Source of the DNA: Marinilabiliales bacterium | GTDB taxonomy: Bacteria > Bacteroidota > Bacteroidia > Bacteroidales > F082 | Direction: 5' to 3' | Assembly (NCBI GenBank): GCA_002869465.1 | Contig: PKSW01000163.1 | Coordinates: forward strand, 1-10,594 | Length of the DNA: 10,594 nucleotides | Shown: piece after piece, positions 1-5,947 of the stretch | How positions within the stretch are numbered: the stretch's first letter is position 1 | Layout: each line of letters begins with the position of its first letter | Made by a program: the position numbers and the translations under genes | Notes under the pieces: generated by a model | Told to the model about the DNA's origin: nothing | The model's database searches: none | What the model saw: only the letters and a program-made list of their open reading frames with translations

Positions 1-1334
1 ACAGAATACCCTAATGCTATATCTCCGTCTCCATTCATGGCTATACTGGCCATCCACCTGTTTTCTCCATCGTCAGGTGCATAGGTACCTTGTTGATGAA
101 TACTCCATCCACTTCCATAATTTCTTAATTCATACCACCTTACCCCTGCCTGGCCATTGCCGTCAGCATTAACTGTATGATTGGTGAGCATCACCTGGTA
201 GGATCCAAAATTCCTGTATTGCAACCGATACATCAACCTGTCTGTAATCGACATCAATGTGGTTGATGTTCCTGGCTGGTTTATAGTTATGTTACTATAT
301 GAATAGGGTTCTGTCGTAATATTTTGTGAAACGGTTACTGTTGAATTATTCGTATTGTTCCAATCTATGTTTGCTTCAAATATGCGTAATGAATTTGTAT
401 TTAACTCGGCAAAATAGTTAGAGGTGCCGGCAGGAGGTAATGTCGCACCATCGCAATCACCCGGCAATAAGCTACCGTAGCTTGTTCCCATATTGAAAAA
501 GATCATCTCTGCGTTTGGATCTCCAGCTAACATGGCATCCCTGTCTAAAACACAAACACCGGCACCTGCCCATGATGAACCATTGGCAAATTGATTGATT
601 GTAAAATAATATCCATCTGACCAGATTCCAAATTTGGGATAGTCAGGCATATTAGTGAATTGAAAAGCATATCGATACCAGGCACCGGTTGGATCACCTG
701 TTTCAGAAACTGCAACTAACTCGTAATACGGACCACTGGGATAATTTGGTAATGAGAATTGGGATGCAATCCATCTGTCTGCATATTCATCATATAAAAC
801 AATTGGGTCACCATCATTGGTTCCACTCCATGGACCTGTGAATCCGTCCCACAATGTTATATTATCTGCCGGACCATACAACAGGTTACCACTTTTATCC
901 CAAATGGCAAAAGCCAGGTTCACCATTTGAAAATAATGATTAGGCCCTACATCTCCATCTGTATCCGGAGGGGCTACACCGCTCAAATTACTTACGCCAT
1001 CGTGGTTTTCTCCTATTATTGGATTTGACCTGTCACCTGGTATATAATCTTGAAGTACTGGATCTGCTCCTGTCCACCAGGATGTCTTCTTAAAAGCTTC
1101 ATGGAAGCCTTCTTTATTTTTTATCACGCCATCTTTCCATGATCGGTCCCTCTTTTCAGGAGCAACGATTGCAATATTTCTTAGTTCCTTTGACTTATCA
1201 AAGTAAACAGCCTTTGCCGTTTTTTCAGGACGGAAAGTCTGAGAAAAAATGGAGGTTACCAGAAAAAGGTTAATGAATATGACAACAACAAATGCAAAGC
1301 GACCTTGTTTCAGAATAGTAACTTGATTTTTCAT
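1..1334 (-). CDS. Large secreted protein, probable T9SS cargo (C-terminus beyond the window)
   Basis: An uninterrupted minus-strand frame of 444 complete codons starts at ATG 1334-1332 and runs off the left edge. The N-terminus is a classical signal peptide: K2 and K9, R12, a hydrophobic core at about residues 13-30, and a likely cleavage around SIFSQ (29-33). The mature part is rich in Gly, Asn, Asp, Trp and Tyr, as in exported beta-rich proteins. It contains GVAPPDTDGDVGPNHY (119-134), a block I recognise from large Bacteroidota surface proteins, and WMASIAMNGDGDIALGYS at the edge. Only two cysteines close together (C261, C294) were noted. No catalytic motif is recognisable, so function is unknown. 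Proteins of this type normally end in a type IX secretion sorting domain, but that end is outside the window, so the T9SS call is inference. The start is chosen because it gives the signal peptide directly; its leader is A-rich with no Shine-Dalgarno sequence. Confidence 0.85.
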   Translation of the reverse strand, partial: MKNQVTILKQGRFAFVVVIFINLFLVTSIFSQTFRPEKTAKAVYFDKSKELRNIAIVAPEKRDRSWKDGVIKNKEGFHEAFKKTSWWTGADPVLQDYIPGDRSNPIIGENHDGVSNLSGVAPPDTDGDVGPNHYFQMVNLAFAIWDKSGNLLYGPADNITLWDGFTGPWSGTNDGDPIVLYDEYADRWIASQFSLPNYPSGPYYELVAVSETGDPTGAWYRYAFQFTNMPDYPKFGIWSDGYYFTINQFANGSSWAGAGVCVLDRDAMLAGDPNAEMIFFNMGTSYGSLLPGDCDGATLPPAGTSNYFAELNTNSLRIFEANIDWNNTNNSTVTVSQNITTEPYSYSNITINQPGTSTTLMSITDRLMYRLQYRNFGSYQVMLTNHTVNADGNGQAGVRWYELRNYGSGWSIHQQGTYAPDDGENRWMASIAMNGDGDIALGYS

Positions 1335-1426
1335 GTTTGTTTAGTTTTTCTATGGTGAATTTTATTATGTGTTTCTGTATTTCAATTAATTTTAAAAAAT
1401 TAAAATGCGGAGAATCTGGCGGAAAT

Positions 1427-1441
1427 AGCATCATGGATGCT
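1427..1441. repeat. Perfect short inverted repeat (6-bp arms, 3-nt loop)
   Basis: AGCATC-ATG-GATGCT is a perfect 6-bp stem with a three-base loop. It lies about 95 bases upstream of the secreted-protein start, inside the probable 5' untranslated region. It has no T-run on either side, so it is not a typical terminator. It could be an mRNA hairpin, an operator, or chance. Confidence 0.45.
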
Positions 1442-1578
1442 GGTACCGGCACATAACAAACGGGAAGTTGAAATACCACGATGGGCATTTCGTCAAACAG
1501 AAAACTTTTCGTTTTCGAAATCAAACAATAGAAAAGCCTGAACTTCATGAAAAACTGAGCAAGGTGTTTGCTCATTGG

Positions 1579-1596
1579 GTATCTATTTAAAGATAC
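1579..1596. repeat. Inverted repeat GTATCT-N6-AGATAC
   Basis: Two perfect 6-bp arms, GTATCT and AGATAC, flank an AT-only spacer, ATTTAA. The size and symmetry fit a site for a dimeric transcription factor. On the minus strand the sequence also reads TATCTTTA, one base off the Bacteroidota -7 box TAnnTTTG, so a regulator bound here could overlap a promoter of the secreted-protein gene. Both readings are inference. Confidence 0.4.
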
Positions 1597-1634
1597 ATAC
1601 TTTATACCCCTGAACGGAGGATAATTACGGCTCA

Positions 1635-1652
1635 TTTTGTTTGTTTTGTTTG
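1635..1652. repeat. Tandem 9-mer TTTTGTTTG x2
   Basis: Two exact consecutive copies of TTTTGTTTG are present, reading CAAACAAAA twice on the minus strand. The second strand view resembles the A-rich leaders that precede starts in this phylum. It may be a slippage-prone simple repeat. No further copy is visible in the window. Confidence 0.5.
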
Positions 1653-1663
1653 TTCTTCAGCTA

Positions 1664-1697
1664 ACTATCCATTTCGTTTGCTTGCTTTGTGGATAGT
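1664..1697. repeat. Inverted repeat ACTATCC ... GGATAGT, 20-nt spacer
   Basis: Perfect 7-bp arms ACTATCC (1664-1670) and GGATAGT (1691-1697) lie 30 bases beyond the stop of the RseC-family gene. As a hairpin it would have a 20-base loop and no U-run follows on the minus strand, so it is a poor intrinsic terminator. A pair of operator half-sites is an alternative. Confidence 0.35.
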
Positions 1698-1726
1698 CAA
1701 CTTGCTTGTTTTCAGTTATCTCATAA

Positions 1727-2140
1727 TTATTGCAATCTGTACGTGAACCTTTTACGCAAAAAAGCACGGAAAAGATACATAATTAAATAATACGGCGCAA
1801 GTGTTAGTATGGCCAACAGTCCTGAAAGCCCCTGATCAAGACCGAAAGAGGTGAAAATGATCAGTGCTGTAATCACTAATAAAAATGGAAAAAAGTACCC
1901 AAAAAGTACTGCCCAGCTACCTAATGATTGTTTCATTTCAATAATTACTTCCTCTCCGTTAGTATATTTCTGACCCTCAGTAAGATCAACTTCAATAATT
2001 TTTTCCTTTATATCACTCATGGTACACGCTCCTTTTATATGACAGGAAGCACAGGCAGACTGAGCAATAATTGACACAATGGCCCTGCCATCGTGAACGC
2101 TCTTTATAATTCCTGCATGTGTAACCGTATTGTTATTCAA
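1727..2140 (-). CDS. rseC: RseC/MucC-family (SoxR-reducing system) membrane protein
   Basis: The 137-residue product has the RseC/MucC layout: an N-terminal soluble domain with the cysteine cluster CASCHIKGAC (C30, C33, C39), then two membrane segments at about 73-97 and 104-126 and a basic C-terminus. In the family, RseC affects sigma-E/anti-sigma signalling in proteobacteria and belongs to a SoxR-reducing system; in Bacteroidota it is usually found at the head of an Rnf electron-transport operon and may carry a metal or redox centre through these cysteines. No rnf gene is visible here. The start is TTG at 2140-2138: no in-frame ATG lies just upstream, and it gives an N-terminus (MNNNTVTHAGII) matching the length expected for the family. 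It begins 13 bases after the SDR stop, so the two are probably co-transcribed. Confidence 0.85.
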   Translation of the reverse strand: MNNNTVTHAGIIKSVHDGRAIVSIIAQSACASCHIKGACTMSDIKEKIIEVDLTEGQKYTNGEEVIIEMKQSLGSWAVLFGYFFPFLLVITALIIFTSFGLDQGLSGLLAILTLAPYYLIMYLFRAFLRKRFTYRLQ

Positions 2141-2153
2141 TATAAATGACTTG

Positions 2154-2846
2154 TTATGGAGTTGATAATGAAACCGGAATAATCTTACCGTTTATATAAT
2201 GATGTCCTTTTAGCGCAAAGTCAATGATAAAATCTGCCATGTCACCCGAATTAACAGGTGCTTTGTAGCCAGGAAAAGCTTTTGTAAGCATTTCCGTTTG
2301 TACAGCACCAATGGCCAGCGCATTTGTTTTTATATGTTGATCTTTTAATTCTTCTGCCATGCATTCAGTTAATATACCAAGAGCCCCCTTACTGGCACTA
2401 TACAACGACATGCCTGGGAATTTAGCACTTCCCTGGAAACCACCCATACTTGTTATATTAACAATATGTGCATTTTTATTAAAATGTGGCAGCAAATCCC
2501 TGACCAGCTTAAAAATACTTTTCACGTTCATATTAAATAAATCGTCAAAGTCTTTGTTGGTCAGATCTTTTAGCGGTTTGCTAATAAGCAAGCCGGCGAT
2601 GTTCATCAGCACATCTACTTTTTCTACACTTTTTACAATTTTCGGAATCAGGTCTTTATGATAATGCTCTTTCAGGAGATCAAATGCTTGGTAATGATAT
2701 GTTGCATTTAAGTCGTATTTCTGAAGCGATTCAAGCTTTTTTTTGTTTCTCGCCAACGCGAAAACTTCGTGTTCCGTTTCGCTTAGCAGCTTCTTAACAA
2801 CCTCATATCCAATTCCCTGGCTCGCACCTGTCACAACAACCTTCAT
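2154..2846 (-). CDS. Short-chain dehydrogenase/reductase (SDR) family protein
   Basis: This is a complete 230-residue classical SDR, slightly short of the usual 240-260. It has the nucleotide-binding motif TGASQGIG (6-13), NIAG (82-85, the NNAG position), and the full catalytic tetrad N107, S133, Y149 and K153 (YSASK). R33 after the second strand (ALAR) suggests NADP(H) rather than NAD(H), which is inference. The enzyme should be a soluble cytoplasmic NAD(P)-dependent oxidoreductase acting on a carbonyl or hydroxyl group; the substrate cannot be told from sequence. It starts at ATG 2846-2844, divergent from nadC, with a TAnnTTTG box 17 bases upstream, and leads a probable operon with the RseC-family gene. 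The C-terminal substrate loop is short, ending KIIPVSLSTP. Confidence 0.9.
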   Translation of the reverse strand: MKVVVTGASQGIGYEVVKKLLSETEHEVFALARNKKKLESLQKYDLNATYHYQAFDLLKEHYHKDLIPKIVKSVEKVDVLMNIAGLLISKPLKDLTNKDFDDLFNMNVKSIFKLVRDLLPHFNKNAHIVNITSMGGFQGSAKFPGMSLYSASKGALGILTECMAEELKDQHIKTNALAIGAVQTEMLTKAFPGYKAPVNSGDMADFIIDFALKGHHYINGKIIPVSLSTP

Positions 2847-2862
2847 ATAGCAAATTGAAAGG

Positions 2863-2870
2863 CAAAAATA
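2863..2870 (-). promoter_or_regulatory. Probable -7 box (TATTTTTG) for the SDR-rseC operon
   Basis: On the minus strand this reads TATTTTTG, an exact match to the Bacteroidota -7 consensus TAnnTTTG. It would start transcription around 2856 and leave a leader of about 10 bases before the SDR ATG. No good TTTG -33 element is seen at the expected distance, so the call rests on the -7 box and its position. Confidence 0.5.
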
Positions 2871-2969
2871 ATATAAAAGAATTTAGATATGTAAGCTAAT
2901 TATATATAATGGATATAAATTACACCTTCCCTTATAAAATATTGTTCAGTAATATACAGGCACAATGCT

Positions 2970-2998
2970 TTTGTCAAGTTTTTTATTTCGTATTTTTG
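2970..2998 (+). promoter_or_regulatory. Bacteroidota-type promoter of nadC
   Basis: TTTG at 2970-2973 and TATTTTTG at 2991-2998 match the -33 (TTTG) and -7 (TAnnTTTG) elements of the major Bacteroidota sigma factor, with a 17-base gap. The expected transcription start is near 3003-3006. It lies downstream of the longest possible nadC start (2909), which argues that the ATG at 3011 or 3026 is used. Confidence 0.65.
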
Positions 2999-3010
2999 AA
3001 TACTAGGATC

Positions 3011-3862
3011 ATGAATTTTCAACAGATGAAGATTGAAGAAATTGTTGCACTTGCCTTGAAAGAAGATATCGGTGATGGCGATCATACTTCATTGGCAACC
3101 ATACCCGAAAATGCAATAGGAAAAGCCGCATTGATTGCAAAAGATGATGGCATATTGGCCGGGATTGAAGTGGCCAAAGAAGTATTCAGACAAGTGGACC
3201 ATCAGATTGAAATGGAGGTCTTTATAGCAGATGGTCAGCAGATCAGTAAAGGTGACAAAATCTTTGTTGTCTCAGGGAAAGCACGATCGCTGCTGACCGC
3301 AGAACGAACAGCCCTGAATTTTTTACAACGTATGAGTGGCATTGCCAGCTTTACCAGAAAATTAGCTGATGAACTTGAGGGTCTGAATACCAAACTACTC
3401 GACACACGAAAAACAACCGCATGTAACAGGACCATTGAAAAACTAGCCGTACAATTGGGTGGTGGCTACAATCACCGCTTTGGTCTTTTTGACATGATCA
3501 TGATTAAAGACAACCACGTGGATTTTGCCGGCGGAATAAAAAACGCCATCGAATCCACACATGTTTACCTAAAGACCAAAGGGAAAAGTCTGAAAATTGA
3601 AATAGAAGTCAGGAATTTTAAAGAACTGGAAAAAGTACTTGCCATTGGCAACATTGACCGGATTATGCTGGATAATTTTAAGCCGGCAGATTTAAGTAAA
3701 GCTATTGGGATCATTAATCATGTCTACGAAACTGAGGCATCGGGTAATATCAGTTTGAACAATATCAGGAAATATGCAGAAACTGGAGTGGATTTCATTT
3801 CAGTGGGTGCTTTAACACACCAGTTAAAAAGCCTTGATTTAAGCCTTAAAGCCATTAAATAA
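3011..3862 (+). CDS. nadC: Nicotinate-nucleotide pyrophosphorylase (carboxylating), quinolinate phosphoribosyltransferase
   Basis: The enzyme converts quinolinate and PRPP to nicotinate mononucleotide, CO2 and pyrophosphate, the committing step of de novo NAD synthesis in the cytoplasm. With the start at 3011 the product is 283 residues, normal for NadC. Family blocks are in order: EDIGDGDHTS (18-27), TAERTALNFLQRMSGIA (96-112), DTRKT (131-135), GGGYNHRFGLFDMIMIKDNH (150-169), IEIEV (196-200), IMLDNF (218-223) and ISVGALTH (263-270). These carry the usual phosphate- and quinolinate-binding Arg, His and Lys residues. The common DTRKTTPG is DTRKTTACNR here. The open frame extends upstream to 2909, but those 34 codons lie largely within and before the promoter and do not resemble NadC. 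AGGA at 3005-3008 is close to ATG 3011; ATG 3026 is the alternative. yihY follows after 6 bases. Confidence 0.96.
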   Translation: MNFQQMKIEEIVALALKEDIGDGDHTSLATIPENAIGKAALIAKDDGILAGIEVAKEVFRQVDHQIEMEVFIADGQQISKGDKIFVVSGKARSLLTAERTALNFLQRMSGIASFTRKLADELEGLNTKLLDTRKTTACNRTIEKLAVQLGGGYNHRFGLFDMIMIKDNHVDFAGGIKNAIESTHVYLKTKGKSLKIEIEVRNFKELEKVLAIGNIDRIMLDNFKPADLSKAIGIINHVYETEASGNISLNNIRKYAETGVDFISVGALTHQLKSLDLSLKAIK

Positions 3863-3868
3863 AAAGTT

Positions 3869-4825
3869 TTGAATATTCTGAGACGAATACAATACCTTAG
3901 CCTTAAACTGGATCGCTGGTTGAAGAAAAAACTCAGTTTTATCGTGCTTCCCGGTTTCGATGGAATGCCGCTTTATGATGTACTGGTATTTTTTTTTAAT
4001 GGCTTATTCAAAGGCGTGATCACATACAGGGCTGCTGCCATTGCATTCAACTTTTTTCTGGCACTCATTCCATTTGTACTTTTTATTGTTACGCTGATCC
4101 CATTTGTAACCACCCCCTATTTTCAGGTGGATTTACTTGATCTATTAGATGAAATCATTCCATCAAGTGTGTATAATCTTGCTGAAAGCACGCTTATTGA
4201 AATTGTAAGTCGTCCATCTTCAGGTGTATTATCCATTGTTTCCATGCTGGCCATTTATTTCTCAGTTAATGGTATTGACGCGATTCTCGAGGGTTTTAAC
4301 CAAAGTTATCATCAAACCGAAATATGGCCTTGGTGGAAACAAAAAGTGCAGGCTTTTTTCCTCATGCTGGCATTATCCATTCTGGTTTTCATTTCAATGT
4401 CACTATTTGGGTTTGGAAAAGACATGATCAACTTTTTGGCTACCCGGGGTATTATTACGCATAAGTTAACTTTATTGGCGTTGATCGGGTTGCAGTGGCT
4501 GATCATTATCCTGAGTATATTATTGAGTATCTCATTGCTTTATTATTTTGGGCAGCAGAAAGACCGCGAAGTGAACAAATACCGGTTTTTCTCACCCGGA
4601 TCAATATTGGCAACTACCCTTTTCGTATTTGGTGGCGTGTTGCTTAAAATGTACTTTGAAAACTTTTCGAGGTATAACCTGCTTTATGGTTCCATTGGCT
4701 CGCTGATCATTCTTCTTATCTGGTTGTATTACAATGCCATTATCCTGCTCATTGGCTTCGAATTAAATGCTAGCATCCGCAAATCACGTTCGGAAGCAGT
4801 CTTTAAATATAAGGTGGTTGAGTGA
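3869..4825 (+). CDS. YihY/BrkB-family inner-membrane protein
   Basis: The 318-residue product is a polytopic membrane protein of the YihY/virulence factor BrkB family (often misnamed RNase BN). Visible family hallmarks are RAAAIAFNFFLALIPF (54-69), the first long membrane segment, then segments near 117-137, 160-182, 200-226, 244-262 and 274-298, PGSILATTLFVFGG (243-256), and the closing block YNLLYGSIGSLIILLIWLYY (269-288) followed by GFELNA. Its transport role is unresolved in the family. The nadC stop codon is in the same frame nine bases upstream, so the start must lie after 3862. TTG at 3869 is the first usable codon and gives the basic amphipathic N-terminus expected for the family; the first internal ATG (3965) would delete it. 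The 6-base gap indicates co-transcription with nadC. Confidence 0.92.
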   Translation: MNILRRIQYLSLKLDRWLKKKLSFIVLPGFDGMPLYDVLVFFFNGLFKGVITYRAAAIAFNFFLALIPFVLFIVTLIPFVTTPYFQVDLLDLLDEIIPSSVYNLAESTLIEIVSRPSSGVLSIVSMLAIYFSVNGIDAILEGFNQSYHQTEIWPWWKQKVQAFFLMLALSILVFISMSLFGFGKDMINFLATRGIITHKLTLLALIGLQWLIIILSILLSISLLYYFGQQKDREVNKYRFFSPGSILATTLFVFGGVLLKMYFENFSRYNLLYGSIGSLIILLIWLYYNAIILLIGFELNASIRKSRSEAVFKYKVVE

Positions 4826-4859
4826 GCTGAATTTGAAAATAATCAGCCCAAAATAATTG

Positions 4860-4867
4860 TATTTTTG
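4860..4867 (+). promoter_or_regulatory. Probable -7 box (TATTTTTG) for the glycan cluster
   Basis: TATTTTTG is an exact TAnnTTTG match, ending six bases before the glycosyltransferase ATG at 4874. A TTTG lies at 4832-4835, but the 24-base gap is longer than usual. If this promoter is used, transcription starts at or within a few bases of the ATG, giving a leaderless or near-leaderless mRNA. Confidence 0.45.
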
Positions 4868-4873
4868 AACTTT

Positions 4874-5929
4874 ATGGACCACATCAAAATACTTCTGCTA
4901 CATAAGGGATATTCATCGTTTGTAAAAGCAGACGAGGAACTACTTAAGAAACATTTCCATGTAACAACTTACTACCTGAATCCCTCTAAAAAGTTGCTAA
5001 AATTCTTTTATTATCATGTCCGTTTCTTTATTTTCATGCTGTTTCATTTAAGAAAGTATAACCTGATATATACGTGGTTTGGTGACTACCATGCGTATCA
5101 TGCAGGTGCACTCTCAAACCTTTTTAATATTAAAAACATAATTGTTGTTGGCGGAAATGATGCAGTTTCAATTCCTGCTATTCAATATGGCGTTTTTTAC
5201 AAGAACAATATCAGAAGCAATCTTATTATTAAAGCTTATCAAAATGCAGACGCGGTACTTTGCGTTGATGAATCATTAGTAAATGGCACTAATAACTATA
5301 TTGATGGCGATAATCAAGTTGGACTGGAAAAATTCATTCCTGGTATTTCAAAAAAATGTCATGTTGTACCAACCGGATATAATGCAGATTTCTGGAACTG
5401 CGATAATGAAAAAAAAGAAAACCAAGTCTTAACCGTCGGTATTGTTGATTCGGAGAACCGGGCTATTCTAAAAGGACTGGACCTGATCGCTCAACTAGCT
5501 TATAGATTACCTGGGATTCATTTTATTTTTATTGGCGTTGTAAATGATTCAATTCTGTTAAACACCAAAAGAAAGAACCTGACCATCATCGACAAAGTTG
5601 ACCAGAAAACACTAAAGCAGTATTATTGTCAATCAAAAGTGTATGTACAATTTTCAGTTACAGAAGGATTACCAAATACTCTCTGTGAAGCAATGCTTTG
5701 CAAATGTATCGCGGCAGGTTCAAATGTGAATGGAATTCCAAATGTGATTAGAAACAAAGAATTTATATTAGAAAAGAAGGATGCAGACAAGGCAGAAAAA
5801 ATTATTCTGAAAGCATTAGACACATATCAAAAAATAGGTGAGGAAAACAGAGAATTTATTAAAGAGTTCTATTCAGAAGAAATAAGAGAAAAGGAGTTGG
5901 TAAGAATTATTAAAGATATTGTAAAATAA
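4874..5929 (+). CDS. Glycosyltransferase, GT4/GT1 clan (GT-B fold)
   Basis: The 351-residue product looks like a retaining GT-B glycosyltransferase. The N-terminal acceptor domain starts KILLLHKGYSSF and includes a hydrophobic stretch (about 43-58) that could dock to the membrane. The C-terminal donor domain shows VVPTGYN (164-170), LKGLDLIAQL (199-208) and the EX7E signature E264-GLPNTLC-E272 that binds the nucleotide-sugar donor in this clan. It probably adds a sugar to a lipid-linked glycan on the cytoplasmic face; the sugar is unknown. The open frame can be extended to a TTG at 4865, but that codon lies in the promoter box and ATG 4874 starts right at the first beta-strand. It is the first gene of the glycan locus, 18 bases ahead of the kinase-like gene, and is distinctly AT-rich (one sampled 60-base line about 28% GC). 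Confidence 0.88.
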   Translation: MDHIKILLLHKGYSSFVKADEELLKKHFHVTTYYLNPSKKLLKFFYYHVRFFIFMLFHLRKYNLIYTWFGDYHAYHAGALSNLFNIKNIIVVGGNDAVSIPAIQYGVFYKNNIRSNLIIKAYQNADAVLCVDESLVNGTNNYIDGDNQVGLEKFIPGISKKCHVVPTGYNADFWNCDNEKKENQVLTVGIVDSENRAILKGLDLIAQLAYRLPGIHFIFIGVVNDSILLNTKRKNLTIIDKVDQKTLKQYYCQSKVYVQFSVTEGLPNTLCEAMLCKCIAAGSNVNGIPNVIRNKEFILEKKDADKAEKIILKALDTYQKIGEENREFIKEFYSEEIREKELVRIIKDIVK

Positions 5930-5947
5930 ACGCATTGGATTAAAACT

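Larger units (their letters stand above)
1335..1726. other. 392-base gene-free region upstream of the secreted-protein gene
   Basis: This gap lies between the start of the secreted-protein gene and the stop of the RseC-family gene, both on the minus strand. It is long for this otherwise tightly packed window and probably holds the promoter and control sites of the secreted protein. It contains three inverted repeats (1427-1441, 1579-1596, 1664-1697) and a tandem 9-mer (1635-1652), listed separately. I found no exact TAnnTTTG promoter box on the minus strand. A 121-codon open frame (1635-1270, minus) covers most of it, but its composition does not look like a real protein. Confidence 0.6.

Noticed and set aside
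1270..1635. 121-codon minus-strand open frame upstream of the secreted-protein gene, preceded by an A-rich leader
   Set aside because: Composition is unlike a real protein (many Phe, Tyr, Cys and His, no domain), and it overlaps the signal-peptide codons of the well-supported gene in another frame. It is most likely chance.
2359..2661. 100-codon plus-strand open frame opposite the SDR gene
   Set aside because: It lies wholly antisense to a gene with an intact SDR catalytic tetrad and has no recognisable family.
2900..3085. 61-codon minus-strand open frame across the nadC promoter
   Set aside because: It overlaps the divergent promoter region and the nadC start, and shows no family features.
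4826..4847. GCTGA ... TCAGC inverted repeat after yihY as a terminator
   Set aside because: The stem is only 5 bp with a 12-base loop and no U-run follows, so it is too weak to call.
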